Source: Carnobacterium maltaromaticum DSM 20342 (GTDB lineage Bacteria; Bacillota; Bacilli; Lactobacillales; Carnobacteriaceae). From it: 64,000 bases of DNA. The notes under the pieces are model-generated. The model did no database searches. It saw only the letters and a list, made by a program, of their open reading frames with translations, and was not told the origin of the DNA. The stretch lies in contig NZ_JQMX01000001.1 of NCBI RefSeq assembly GCF_000744945.1, positions 620,001 to 684,000 of the forward strand, written 5' to 3'. Made by a program: the position numbers and the translations under genes. Positions 15,962 through 24,672 of this stretch are shown one piece after another. Numbering within the stretch: the stretch's first letter is position 1; each line of letters begins with the position of its first letter.

Positions 15962-16224
15962 TGCAGTGAAACTCATTATAAGGAAGAATTAAATCAATTT
16001 ATCACTGATTATTTAGAAGTCACGTTCAGTTATGGCAGCAATGAGACCGTTTGCCTCTGGTAAATGCTAATCAATATAACTCAGATACACCGACTCAGTC
16101 AATATTCATTGATAGAAAAATCTATGAGATTTCGGAAGATAGAAGTAAAACTATTGTAAAACTGACTTACTCTTATGGAGTTTTAGATGTAACACCGAAT
16201 AAGTATGAAATGTTAGTAAGTTAG
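15962..16224 (+). pseudogene. Remnant of a conjugative-transfer gene (TcpC/Orf13-like)
   Basis: Two out-of-phase segments can be read: HYKEELNQFITDYLEVTFSY, which runs into a stop at TGG-TAA, and then in another frame QYNSDTPTQSIFIDRKIYEI to YEMLVS. Their style recalls the C-terminal domain of TcpC/Orf13 proteins of Gram-positive conjugative plasmids and Tn916-type elements. No intact start or full frame remains. The family call is tentative. Confidence 0.4.
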
Positions 16225-16355
16225 TCTATTAACAAAAATTCCGCTGAAGCCTATCAAATTGACTCGCAAGAAAATGAAGCAATCCATTATCAAACTCAGA
16301 CAAAAGAATCGTAAAAGGGAGTTTGTTAATTATATTTTAGAATTTAATTTTTTAG

Positions 16356-16404
16356 TTGACAATACATAGACAAATGTCTATATTATAAATAGATGTTTGT
16401 CTAT
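16356..16404 (+). promoter_or_regulatory. ars promoter with two ArsR operator palindromes
   Basis: TTGACA, 17-bp spacer, TATATT. The perfect palindrome ATAGACAAATGTCTAT (16366-16381) lies between -35 and -10, and a second copy, ATAGATGTTTGTCTAT (16389-16404), follows 23 bp on. The outer halves CATAGACAAA and TTTGTCTATG also pair. This is the typical layout for ArsR/SmtB repression relieved by metalloid. Confidence 0.75.
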
Positions 16405-16424
16405 GTATGAAAGGTGGAATAATA

Positions 16425-16790
16425 ATGGATTATAAATTAATAGCAAAAATATTCAAAGCCTTAGGTGATTCCAATAGAGTTCAAATTGTTGATTTGTTGT
16501 CTTGCGGTGAATTGTGCGCCTGTGATTTGTTAGAATATTTTAATTTTACACAGCCAACACTATCGCATCATATGAAAGTATTAATAAGTGCAGAGATTGT
16601 ACAAACGAGAAAATCGGGGATTTGGCATAACTACTCCCTAAATGAGGAGAAAATGACATTTATTTCTGATGTCATTCAAAGTCTTGTCAAAAATAATGAG
16701 AATTGTATCTGTCATTCAATTGAGAACGGAGAATGTTCTTGTAACAATGATCAACTAGTAAATAGTAGTAACTCTACTTATTTAAAATAA
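16425..16790 (+). CDS. arsR: ArsR-family metalloid-responsive repressor
   Basis: The 121-residue repressor has IFKALGDSNRVQIVDLLS, then the As(III) site in SCGELCACDLLEYF (Cys-x-Cys at the start of the recognition helix), and FTQPTLSHHMKVL as the DNA-reading helix. The C-terminus is rich in Cys (NCICHSIENGECSC), which may add a further metalloid ligand. GAAAGGTGG precedes ATG 16425, so the ATG at 16407 is rejected. It is the first gene of arsR-acr3-cdr. Confidence 0.9.
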   Translation: MDYKLIAKIFKALGDSNRVQIVDLLSCGELCACDLLEYFNFTQPTLSHHMKVLISAEIVQTRKSGIWHNYSLNEEKMTFISDVIQSLVKNNENCICHSIENGECSCNNDQLVNSSNSTYLK

Positions 16791-16868
16791 TGTTGAACTT
16801 CCTACTTAGAGCCGAACAGTAAGAAGTTTTCATATTAATAATAAATCTTAATTATGGAGATGTTAATT

Positions 16869-17942
16869 ATGGAAAGTGTAACGAAAAAATTGTCATTATT
16901 AGATCGGTATTTAACTCTTTGGATTTTCCTTGCAATGGGAATTGGTGTAGGGCTAGGTTATTTTGTACCTGATATTGCAACTGGAATAAACAAATTAGAA
17001 ATTGGAACAACATCTATTCCAATTGCAATCGGGTTGATACTAATGATGTATCCACCATTAGCTAAAGTTAAATATGAAGAAATGTGGCGCGTATTTAAAG
17101 ATTGGAAAGTACTTTTGCTATCATTATTTCAAAATTGGATTATTGGACCAATTTTAATGTTTGTTTTAGCTGTTTTGTTTTTACATGATTACCCTGAATA
17201 CATGGTAGGATTGATTATGATTGGCTTAGCTAGGTGTATTGCAATGGTTATTGTATGGAGTAATTTAGCTCAAGCCGATAATGAATACACAGCTGGTTTA
17301 GTTGCATTCAACTCTATTTTCCAGATTGTCTTTTATTCTGTTTTTGCTTATATATTTGTAACTGTTATTCCAGGTTGGTTAGGATTAGAAACTCATTCTA
17401 TTTCGATTGGTATGGGAGAAATTGCTACAAGTGTCTTCATTTATCTAGGCATTCCCTTTATTGCAGGTTTTCTAACTAGGAAAATTTTAGTTAAAAGAAA
17501 AGGCATTACATGGTATGAAGAAAAATTCATTCCTAAAATCAGCCCAATTACACTGATTGCTTTGCTATTTACAATTATTGTGATGTTTTCTGTTAAAGGC
17601 GAAAAAGTGATTGAATTACCATTGGATGTTATTCGAATAGCGATTCCTTTGTTAATTTACTTTGTTCTAATGTTTTTTGTTTCGTTCTTTATTTCTAAAA
17701 AGATGGGAACAACGTATCCAATCGCTGCTTCACTATCCTTTACAGCAGCAAGTAATAATTTTGAGTTAGCTATTGCTGTAGCAGTTGGAGTATTTGGTAT
17801 CAATTCTGGAGAAGCATTTGCTGCAGTTATTGGACCGTTAGTTGAAGTACCTGTCTTGATTGCGCTCGTAAATGTAGCCTTGAAATTCAAACAGAAATAT
17901 TATAAAACTAACAAAAATAATAGAAATGAGGCAAAAGAATGA
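16869..17942 (+). CDS. acr3: ACR3-type arsenite efflux transporter
   Basis: The 357-residue membrane protein has ten hydrophobic segments. The Cys of the fourth helix, essential in ACR3, is in [16 protein letters not shown], and the conserved Glu lies in [16 protein letters not shown]. It exports arsenite with the proton-motive force and needs no ATPase. ATG 16869 follows ATGGAG by nine bases; the ATG at 16854 lies within that site. The gene overlaps the downstream flavoprotein by ATGA. Confidence 0.93.
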   Translation: MESVTKKLSLLDRYLTLWIFLAMGIGVGLGYFVPDIATGINKLEIGTTSIPIAIGLILMMYPPLAKVKYEEMWRVFKDWKVLLLSLFQNWIIGPILMFVLAVLFLHDYPEYMVGLIMIGLARCIAMVIVWSNLAQADNEYTAGLVAFNSIFQIVFYSVFAYIFVTVIPGWLGLETHSISIGMGEIATSVFIYLGIPFIAGFLTRKILVKRKGITWYEEKFIPKISPITLIALLFTIIVMFSVKGEKVIELPLDVIRIAIPLLIYFVLMFFVSFFISKKMGTTYPIAASLSFTAASNNFELAIAVAVGVFGINSGEAFAAVIGPLVEVPVLIALVNVALKFKQKYYKTNKNNRNEAKE

Positions 17943-19615
17943 AAATAGTGATTATTGGTTCGGTAGCGGCAGGAACAAGTGTGGCAGCAAAAGCAAGAAG
18001 AAATACAGAGGATGCAGAAATTTGTGTTTATGATCAAGATAAGGATATTTCGTACTCTATTTGCGGTATTCCTTATTATATCGGAGAAGAAGTTGAGGAT
18101 TTAGATAAATTAACACCACGCAATGCTGCATGGTTTAAAAAGCGTTATAATGTAGACATTTTTACAGAACATCGAGTGACGGCAATAAATACTGAAAAAC
18201 AAACACTTGAAATACAAAATCTTCAAACTGGCGAGATCTTTATTGATAGTTACGATGAATTGGTGTTAGCTACAGGAGCAAAACCGATTGTTCCAGAGGT
18301 GTTTTTAAACCAACAATCCAAACAAAATATTTTTCATGTACGAAATATTCAGGATGCACGCTCGATTCATGAGTTTATACAAAATGGAAAAATTAATACG
18401 GCAACAATTATTGGAGCTGGATTTATTGGGTTAGAGATGGCTGAACAATTAGCTCATAAAGGAATTGAAGTTACACTTATCCAACGTGGTCAACAAATTA
18501 TGAAACAGATGGACTCAGATATGGCATTTCGAGCACAAAAAGAACTCGAAACAAATAATGTGGATGTTCTCTTAAATACAACTATTACCAAAGTTATTGG
18601 TAAGGAAGAGTTTATTACTGAATTGGTGACGAATCAAGGAAAAACAATTAAATCTGATTTAGTTATACTGGCAGCTGGAGTTGAACCAAATACGTCCTTA
18701 ACGCAAGCTACAAAAATTAAGTTAGGTACATCTGGAGCGATTGCTGTAACTAAAAAAATGGAAACTTCCGTACCACATATTTACGCTGTAGGTGATGTTG
18801 CTGAAAGTTTTTCAGTAATCACCAAGAAACCTATCTATCGCCCACTAGGATCAACCGCGAATAAGATGGGAAGAATTGCTGGCGATGTGATTACAGGCGG
18901 AACCTTAGAACATCGGGGTATATTAGGTACTGGTATTGTTCGAGCTTTTGATTTAACCATTGGTTATACTGGATTAAGTGAAAAAGAAGCTCTAGCTGAA
19001 GGTATTGATGTAGCAATTCTTTATAACATTAAGCCGGATCATGCAGATTATCTTGGTGGGAAAGAATTAACAATAAAAGCGTTAGCAGATAAAAGTACCG
19101 GAAAAATTCTAGGTGCGCAAATCATAGGGAGACAGGGCGTTGACAAACGTATTGACGTTCTAGCGACAGCTATTTCTTTTGGAGCAGTAGCTGAAGATTT
19201 ATTCCATCTAGACCTTGCTTATGCACCACCATTTGCGACAACAAAAGACCCAATTCTATATACAGGAATGGCACTGGATAATGCTGTAAAAAAAGGAACA
19301 CCATTAATGACTCCAAATGAATTAATGAAAAGACAAGTAAATGGGGAAAAACTTCAAATTATAGATACACGCTCTAAGAAGCAATATGAAAAATCTAGTG
19401 TAGAGGGAGCCATTCATATTCCATTAACAGAATTACGTAAAAGGCAGTCAGAATTAGATAAAGATTTAGTAACCATCACGTATTGTAACAAAGGAGTAAG
19501 TGGGAATGCAGCTCAAAATATTCTGATAAATAAAGGTTTTAAAGAGGTTTATAATTTATCCGGAGGTAATAAAAACTATCAAGTCATAGTGGAAATGGAA
19601 AATCACAATGATTAA
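17939..19615 (+). CDS. CoA-disulfide reductase-like flavoprotein with C-terminal rhodanese domain
   Basis: The 558-residue protein starts with the FAD loop [17 protein letters not shown], has the redox Cys42 in [15 protein letters not shown], a second nucleotide loop [16 protein letters not shown], and the dimer domain ([15 protein letters not shown]). A rhodanese domain fills about residues 460-558 with active-site Cys near 516 in [12 protein letters not shown]-rhodanese fusions reduce CoA disulfide or per/polysulfide. Here it is translationally coupled to acr3, so a role in thiol or sulfur supply under arsenic stress is inferred. No arsenate reductase (arsC) is present in the operon. Confidence 0.88.
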   Translation: MKIVIIGSVAAGTSVAAKARRNTEDAEICVYDQDKDISYSICGIPYYIGEEVEDLDKLTPRNAAWFKKRYNVDIFTEHRVTAINTEKQTLEIQNLQTGEIFIDSYDELVLATGAKPIVPEVFLNQQSKQNIFHVRNIQDARSIHEFIQNGKINTATIIGAGFIGLEMAEQLAHKGIEVTLIQRGQQIMKQMDSDMAFRAQKELETNNVDVLLNTTITKVIGKEEFITELVTNQGKTIKSDLVILAAGVEPNTSLTQATKIKLGTSGAIAVTKKMETSVPHIYAVGDVAESFSVITKKPIYRPLGSTANKMGRIAGDVITGGTLEHRGILGTGIVRAFDLTIGYTGLSEKEALAEGIDVAILYNIKPDHADYLGGKELTIKALADKSTGKILGAQIIGRQGVDKRIDVLATAISFGAVAEDLFHLDLAYAPPFATTKDPILYTGMALDNAVKKGTPLMTPNELMKRQVNGEKLQIIDTRSKKQYEKSSVEGAIHIPLTELRKRQSELDKDLVTITYCNKGVSGNAAQNILINKGFKEVYNLSGGNKNYQVIVEMENHND

Positions 19616-19682
19616 GATTCAGTATTTCAAGAAATTTACCGCAAATGCAGGATTAATTGCAAAGGAATCTCTAAATGAACTC

Positions 19683-20529
19683 AAAAAAAGAGTGTACAGA
19701 AATTGAAGTGAGACCCAATAGTTAGACCATAACCCGACCGAAGAAATTTGGTCGGGTTTTTATGCGGTCATCCGTTCGCGATATTGAACAGGACTGCAGC
19801 CAAGTTTCGTTTTGATTCGATGGTGATTATAGTAATTAATCTACTCATTAATTGCCCGCTTCAACCCTTCAAAGCTTGTATAAATCACACCATGATACAT
19901 TTCTTGCTTTAATAGTCCAAAGAAGTTCTCCATCGGAGAGTTGTCGAGACAATTTCTTTTTCGTGACATGCTCTGGAATATCTTTTTATCTGCTAATGGC
20001 TTTCGATAGCTCTTCATCTGGTAAGTCCAACCTTGATCAGAATGGAAAGTCCGACGATAAGGGCAGTCCACTGTGTATACTATGGCTTCTTTCTGAGCGT
20101 CAAGAACGGCCTTTACGTTTGGTTTTCTGATATTCGATAGGACAGAATCTCTCCGTTAAACAAATCCAGGAACGGGTCTAAAAAAAGCTTCTTGATGACA
20201 GGTTTTCCGTCTGTACCTTGTTCGTAATACTTAAACTCCGAAGTATCCGTCGTAATCTTATGGTGTGGAACCGAAGTGGTGAAACGTCGGTGAATTCGAT
20301 TCTTTGCCGCTCGTCCAACAGTTCCTTTATAGGAGTTGTACTTACGTGATTTACGCGTAAATTTTTAGCCCTTCAGTCCAAGCTTACGCATGATTCGGCG
20401 AATTTTCTTCTGATTCACCTTTATTCCAAGTTCGTTTTTAGCCACTATAAAAAGCCCCCTAAGTTAGATTTTTTGGTCTAACTTAGGGAGCTCACTTCAA
20501 ATTAATTAATTTCTGTACACTCTTTTTTT
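19683..20529 (-). mobile_element. Degenerate IS3-family (IS150-group) insertion sequence
   Basis: Outer inverted copies AAAAAAAGAGTGTACAGAAA (from 19683) and its complement (to 20527), then inner TGAAGTGAG ... AGTTAGACCA on the left and the inverted TGAAGTGAGCTCCCTAAGTT on the right, bracket a broken transposase gene. OrfA and the start of orfB are missing. It marks the right edge of the ars island. Confidence 0.7.
19760..20445 (-). pseudogene. IS3-family transposase OrfB, broken
   Basis: Reading the minus strand gives VNQKKIRRIMRKLGLKG, then an in-frame stop, KFTRKSRKYNSYKGTVG, HHKITTDTSEFKYYEQG, a frameshift near 20125, then RTFHSDQGWTYQM, CLDNSPMENFFGLLKQE, a second in-frame stop after FEGLKRAINE, and INYYNHHRIKTKLGCSP up to the natural end. 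The DDE signatures TDTSEF, HSDQGW and SPMENF are recognisable. With two stops and one frameshift it cannot be active. Confidence 0.85.
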
Positions 20530-20534
20530 TTAAT

Positions 20535-20831
20535 TTAGAAAATATCTTCTAAAAATGTTAACAGCTCAGTTTTTTTTTGAGTAGGCATTTTCTTCACAGT
20601 TGTAATTAGTTTTTTTTCAACAGGAGTAAGATCTGTTGAAAAAAATTCAGATAAAGAAACTCCTAGAATATCGCATATGTGTTTTAAAGTTGCTAATGAC
20701 AATTTAGTTGAATTATTTTCAATTGCTGAAATAAAAGAAGGGGATACCTCAGTTCTTTGTGCTAATTCTTTTGCAGTCATATTATTTATTTTTCTAAGTT
20801 CTTGTATTTTTTCACCAACATTAGTTACCAT
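20535..20831 (-). CDS. XRE-family regulator
   Basis: The 98-residue protein has a Cro/CI helix-turn-helix (GEKIQELRKINNMTAKELAQ, then VSPSFISAIENNSTKLSLAT) in the first 65 residues and a short C-terminal helix (TTVKKMPTQKKTELLTFLED). It has no ligand domain. It lies between the IS remnant and the stress-protein gene and is divergent from the latter. Its stop is six bases from the IS inverted repeat, so the IS may have trimmed its downstream context. Confidence 0.75.
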   Translation of the reverse strand: MVTNVGEKIQELRKINNMTAKELAQRTEVSPSFISAIENNSTKLSLATLKHICDILGVSLSEFFSTDLTPVEKKLITTVKKMPTQKKTELLTFLEDIF

Positions 20832-21054
20832 ACTTATTACCTACCTTTCTTTTCTCTACTCTTTAATAGTATCTATTAATTTGTAGGAATGCAATATGTA
20901 GGTTGAAATATAAGGTAATAACTATTTTATTTACTCATGTATGTATATATTCGTCGTATTTTTAACTCAGTGGTGAATTTTTGTTGGAAAATTGACTACA
21001 CTATGCTACTATTAACTGAGTTATTCATTACTAAAAGGAAATGGGGAAAGAAGA

Positions 21055-21465
21055 ATGAAAAAAATCGTACTTGCGTTTGATGGGTCCACCCATGCAGTAA
21101 ATGCTGTCAATGAAGCTAAAAAATTGATGCAAGGTTTTCCAGGTGTCAGTTTAACAATTTTAGAAGTTCTTGACATCGCTAAAGCTAAGGACCAAGCACT
21201 TGATCTATCAAAAAACTATGAGGAAAGAAAAAATGTACGAATAGATGAAGTGAAACAACAATTAGCCGGGTTAGTAGATACTTTTGAAGTTTCAATTCTC
21301 ATTGGAGACCCAGCTTCAGAGATTATTAAACATGTTAAAAAAAATAACTATGATTTGCTTATTATGGGAAGCAGAGGATTAAATATTCTTCAAGAATTTG
21401 TTATGGGAAGCGTAAGCCACAAAGTAATGAAATATGTGCCTATTCCTGTGTTGATTGTTAAATAA
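21055..21465 (+). CDS. Universal stress protein (UspA family)
   Basis: The 136-residue protein has the UspA fold with the ATP-binding pattern G-x2-G-x9-G-S in MGSRGLNILQEFVMGSVSHK and the terminal strand IPVLIVK. The start IVLAFDGSTHAVNAV supplies the nucleotide-proximal Asp. ATP-binding Usps act as cytoplasmic regulators or chaperone-like factors. It lies 23 bp before the SulP gene on the same strand, which suggests a joint unit. TTGGAA, 17 bp, TGC-TACTAT (20984-21012) is a plausible promoter. GGGGAAAG precedes ATG. Confidence 0.88.
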   Translation: MKKIVLAFDGSTHAVNAVNEAKKLMQGFPGVSLTILEVLDIAKAKDQALDLSKNYEERKNVRIDEVKQQLAGLVDTFEVSILIGDPASEIIKHVKKNNYDLLIMGSRGLNILQEFVMGSVSHKVMKYVPIPVLIVK

Positions 21466-21488
21466 ACAGAAAGGAGTTTTATTTATTT

Positions 21489-22922
21489 ATGTTAATTAGT
21501 TTAAAAAAAGAGGAATGGTTTGGAAATATAAAAAATGATGTTTTAGGAGGTTTAGTTACCTCAATTGCACTTATTCCAGAAGTTATCGGATTTGCAATTA
21601 TCGCAGGAGTTAATCCTATTACTGCCTTATTTGCGTCAGTTACTACAGCCATTGTCACTTCGATTACTGGTGGACGTCCTGCTATGGTTTCGGCCGCAGC
21701 GGGGTCAATGGCTCTAGTTATGGTTACCTTAATAAAAACTCACGGGATTGAATATATGGTTGCTGCAACTATTTTAACAGGAATCCTTCAGTTATCTCTT
21801 GGTTACTTAGGAATTCATAAATTAATGAAGTTTATTTCAAAACCAGTTATGCTAGGCTTTGTGAATGCATTAGCCATTTTAATTTTTCTTGCTCAAGTTC
21901 AACAATTAGGAAGTAAGAATATCTTTACTTACGCAATGGTTGGAGTGACCATTGTGCTGATGTATATCATCCCTAAATTATCTAAAGCAATTCCCCCAGC
22001 CTTAATAGTGATTATTGTGATGACCCTGCTTTCCTTATTTCCACAATTTGGACTTCAAACTGTAGGTGATTTAGGAGATATGTCAGGAAAGTTACCTTTC
22101 CCAAGTTTGCCAATGGTTCCCTTCACATTCGAAACAGTAGTCATTATTTTCCCAACAGCTTTGGCGTTATCGATGGTCGGATTGATTGAATCTTTGTTAA
22201 CTTTACCATTAATTAACGATATGACTGAGTCAAAGGGTGATAATAAACGAGAAGTTAAAGCTCAAGGTTTAGCCAATGTTGTTACTGGTTTTTTTGGAGG
22301 ACCAGCTGGCTGTGCTATGATTGGTCAAGCGGTCATCAATGTCAAATCTGGCGGTAGAAAAAGACTCTCCACTCTTACGGCAGGATTAGCTTTACTTTTC
22401 TTAATTGTTGCGCTAAAAGAAGTAATGATTCAAATACCAACAGCTGCTCTAATTGGAATTATGATTACAGTAGCATTTGAAACATTTGATTGGGAAAGCG
22501 CAAGAAACTTAAAAAAAGCTCCATTAACAGAAACCTTAATCATGTTAATTACCATTGCAATAGTTGTCTATACTCATAATTTAGCAATTGGTATTTTAGT
22601 AGGTGTGTTGTTAAGTATTTTTGTTTTCATCGCGAAAATATCAAAATTGAAATTTAACAAAGCAAATGAAACGATTTATATTAGTGGTCAATTATTTTTT
22701 GCGTCAGCCAATTCTCTAACAGAGTATTTTGAAAAACAAGATCCGCAAGAAAAGATTATAATAGACTTATCAAACGTTCATATATGGGATGAATCTGGCA
22801 TAGAAGCTCTAACAGCTACTTTGGATATTTTAGAGAAAAGATTTTATTCCTATAAAATAGTCGGACTTCAAACAACAAATGCGAAATTAAATGCAAGGAT
22901 AGGTTCAATAAATTTGCTCTAA
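21489..22922 (+). CDS. SulP-family anion transporter with STAS domain
   Basis: The 477-residue protein has about 11-12 membrane segments, with the SulP features DVLGGLVTSIALIPEVIGFA at the start and GGPAGCAMIGQAVINVKSGG midway. A short STAS domain follows (about residues 400-477; IDLSNVHIWDESGIEALTAT). Family substrates include sulfate, bicarbonate, C4-dicarboxylates and others; none is indicated here. Pairing with a Usp gene is known for some SulP proteins. AAAGGAG precedes ATG. Confidence 0.88.
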   Translation: MLISLKKEEWFGNIKNDVLGGLVTSIALIPEVIGFAIIAGVNPITALFASVTTAIVTSITGGRPAMVSAAAGSMALVMVTLIKTHGIEYMVAATILTGILQLSLGYLGIHKLMKFISKPVMLGFVNALAILIFLAQVQQLGSKNIFTYAMVGVTIVLMYIIPKLSKAIPPALIVIIVMTLLSLFPQFGLQTVGDLGDMSGKLPFPSLPMVPFTFETVVIIFPTALALSMVGLIESLLTLPLINDMTESKGDNKREVKAQGLANVVTGFFGGPAGCAMIGQAVINVKSGGRKRLSTLTAGLALLFLIVALKEVMIQIPTAALIGIMITVAFETFDWESARNLKKAPLTETLIMLITIAIVVYTHNLAIGILVGVLLSIFVFIAKISKLKFNKANETIYISGQLFFASANSLTEYFEKQDPQEKIIIDLSNVHIWDESGIEALTATLDILEKRFYSYKIVGLQTTNAKLNARIGSINLL

Positions 22923-23193
22923 GAAATAATTTTTATTCCTTCTAAGACATTTTTAACTTATTTGAAATAAATAATTTTCTATGATAAAAAGTGAATTTTA
23001 AGGTTATAAAAATTTAGTCTTTTTAAATGTATGTTCCGTGTGTTTTTAATTTTTTTTTAATTCATACTTGTTTAGAAGTTATCCATTTTTTCTTTTATAA
23101 TAATAAAAATAGATAAATTATGCTTTAAAAACGCGCAATTTATCCGTTGACTTTACAAGTCAAATCCGTTTTAAAAGAGTGTTATGTTTAAAT
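22923..23193. other. Gene-free A+T-rich stretch
   Basis: No frame is seen. The only structure is the short inverted repeat TTGACTT-TAC-AAGTCAA at 23147-23163, 30 bp before the next promoter. Confidence 0.5.
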
Positions 23194-23236
23194 TTGACAA
23201 AAAAAATATATTGTGATAAATTTATCACAATATATT
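23194..23236 (+). promoter_or_regulatory. Promoter of the TetR-family gene with a 32-bp perfect palindrome
   Basis: TTGACA (23194-23199), 17-bp spacer, TAAATT (23217-23222). The -10 lies at the centre of a perfect palindrome of two 16-bp arms, AATATATTGTGATAAA and its complement (23205-23236). A dimeric repressor site, possibly for the downstream TetR protein itself, is inferred. Confidence 0.65.
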
Positions 23237-23243
23237 ATAATTT

Positions 23244-23319
23244 AAATCGGTTGGGCGCAAGCTTTCAAGGTGGTTTCTTCAGGGGTGAGAAGAATAACTT
23301 AGAAGTGTGCGCTTTTTTT
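23244..23319 (+). ncRNA. Structured 5' leader RNA, copy 1 (riboswitch or attenuator candidate)
   Basis: The sequence AAATCGGTTGGGCGCAAG ... CTTTCAAGGT (28 nt) and TTTCTTCAGGGGTGAGAAGA (in a 23-nt block) are identical to copy 2 at 24240. An inner hairpin TTCTTC/GAAGAA has an 8-nt loop AGGGGTGA. An outer stem GCGCA (23255) / TGCGC (23308-23312) closes it and is followed by seven T, so it has the form of an intrinsic terminator. It begins about 15 nt after the predicted start of transcription. Confidence 0.65.
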
Positions 23320-23376
23320 ATTTATTTCAAATAAAGAGTAAAGAGGCTATAAAATTTAATTAGGAGGGATTTTGTT

Positions 23377-24024
23377 ATAAACAAGGAAGTTTCTAAAACG
23401 CAGGAACGTATAATTAATGCTGCAATATATCTTGTTTCTCAAGGAGGGTACAAAAGTGCAACAACAAAATTAATTGCTGAAGAAGCATTAGTGAACGAGA
23501 CAACAATATTTAAAAATTTCAAGTCAAAGAATGCCTTGTTAGCTATAGCATTTGAGCAACATACCAATCGAATTAAGGAAGAAGCAACGTTGTTCTTTTT
23601 ATCTGATTTTGAAAATCAACAAGACTTACTAAGACAAACTGGATATTTTATTCAAAGATTATTTCAAAAAAATCGTTATTTAATTGTTGCTTCTATTAAA
23701 GAAATTGGTAATAAGGAACTAGATAATTTTTTTAGATGTAGACAAGAATATGTTGATTTGATTTTATCAAACAAGCTAAGAGAATTTCATGATAAAGAGC
23801 AAAGTGAAGACCAATATTATAAAACAATTAGTTTTATTTTTAACAATGCACTCATAGCTTTGCTATTAAAAGACATTGGCTATAGTAGTGAGGAAGATCA
23901 TAAAAAAATCACGGTGGAGGATGTTATTGGTATTGCTTTATTGTTTTTAAATACTGTAGATAATAAATTTATGCTAGATGAAAAAAGTTCCATCAAAAAT
24001 ATAATTAGGATGGAAGATATATGA
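23377..24024 (+). CDS. TetR-family regulator, apparent AUA start
   Basis: The 215-residue frame has a TetR helix-turn-helix: KEVSKTQERIINAAIYLVSQ, then GGYKSATTKLIAEEALVNET and TIFKNFKSKNALL. The rest is a helical ligand domain of no recognised type. No ATG, GTG or TTG lies near the front of the HTH. AGGAGGG at 23362-23368 is eight bases before ATA 23377, which is in frame and gives the natural TetR length. The first usual start is GTG 23491, which would delete the DNA-binding domain. Either AUA is used, which would keep expression low, or this is an ATG changed by mutation or read error. It shares its leader type with the ntp operon. Confidence 0.7.
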   Translation: MNKEVSKTQERIINAAIYLVSQGGYKSATTKLIAEEALVNETTIFKNFKSKNALLAIAFEQHTNRIKEEATLFFLSDFENQQDLLRQTGYFIQRLFQKNRYLIVASIKEIGNKELDNFFRCRQEYVDLILSNKLREFHDKEQSEDQYYKTISFIFNNALIALLLKDIGYSSEEDHKKITVEDVIGIALLFLNTVDNKFMLDEKSSIKNIIRMEDI

Positions 24025-24183
24025 CTACTATGGATTCTATATTAATCAGATTCATAAGAACGTAATTTAGTATCACAATTAAAAAAATACATGAGACATA
24101 AAGTATCACTTTATATATATACTAGTTTAAATGGAAATATAATGTAATTTTTTCAACAATATTTTAAGATTTCTATGCCAAAA

Positions 24184-24235
24184 TTGACAAAAAAAAAGTG
24201 GTATGTTAAATTTAAGATAACTTAAATTTAACATA
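24184..24235 (+). promoter_or_regulatory. Promoter of the ntp operon with a long inverted repeat
   Basis: TTGACA (24184-24189), 17-bp spacer, TAAATT (24207-24212). The -10 lies in the left arm of TATGTTAAATTTAAG-ATAA-complement (24202-24235), perfect over 15 bp. The -35/-10 setting is the same as in the TetR promoter, but the palindrome sequence differs. Confidence 0.65.
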
Positions 24236-24239
24236 GATA

Positions 24240-24314
24240 AAATCGGTTGGGCGCAAGCTTTCAAGGTAATTTCTTCAGGGGTGAGAAGAATATATTGGAA
24301 TCTTGCGACTTTTT
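24240..24314 (+). ncRNA. Structured 5' leader RNA, copy 2, before ntpF
   Basis: It shares 51 of the first 53 positions with copy 1. The inner hairpin TTCTTC/GAAGAA (24271-24276 with 24285-24290) is unchanged. The 3' strand differs from copy 1 but still pairs with the constant 5' strand: CGCAAG (24252-24257) with CTTGCG (24302-24307), followed by a T run. This keeps the terminator-like fold. The ntpF start is 31 nt downstream. Confidence 0.65.
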
Positions 24315-24345
24315 GTAGTTAAAAAATAGAGTAGAGGTGAAAAAA

Positions 24346-24672
24346 ATGAGTAAAAGTTCTATTGAGTTTGTGATAAGTCAAGAAAAAAAGGCGGAGAAGA
24401 TAGAAAGAGAGTCAAAAAAATTCAATGAAGAGTTGCTGTCCAAAACCAATAAAATACTTGAGGAAAAAAAAAGAATATTAGCTAAAGATATAGAGGATTA
24501 TAAAAAAGAAAAAGAACGAAACTATCAATTAAAATTCGAGGAAAATCAACAAATTATGTTAGAAAAACTCGAGTCAAATAGCCAGATGATTAAAAATAAA
24601 GTCAGCTTGAATCAAGAAGAGGTCATTGAAGATATCGTGAGGGAGGTTGTGAGTCAGTATGGCCATAGCTGA
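24346..24672 (+). CDS. ntpF: V-type Na+-ATPase subunit NtpF (peripheral stalk, G/H-like)
   Basis: The 108-residue protein is almost wholly coiled coil and very rich in Lys and Glu (EKKAEKIERESKKFNEELLS), which fits the small stalk partner that pairs with NtpE. It is first in the operon, as in Enterococcus hirae. GAGGTGA lies before ATG 24346; the GTG at 24337 overlaps that site. It overlaps ntpI by 14 bases. Confidence 0.75.
   Translation: MSKSSIEFVISQEKKAEKIERESKKFNEELLSKTNKILEEKKRILAKDIEDYKKEKERNYQLKFEENQQIMLEKLESNSQMIKNKVSLNQEEVIEDIVREVVSQYGHS

Noticed and set aside
19852..20130. 92-codon plus-strand frame in the IS remnant
   Set aside because: It is antisense to recognisable transposase segments, including HSDQGW and SPMENF.
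23244..23319. T-box or SAM, THF, preQ1 or c-di-GMP riboswitch
   Set aside because: The T-box sequence and the conserved cores of these classes that I can recall are not present; only a general leader/attenuator call is supported.
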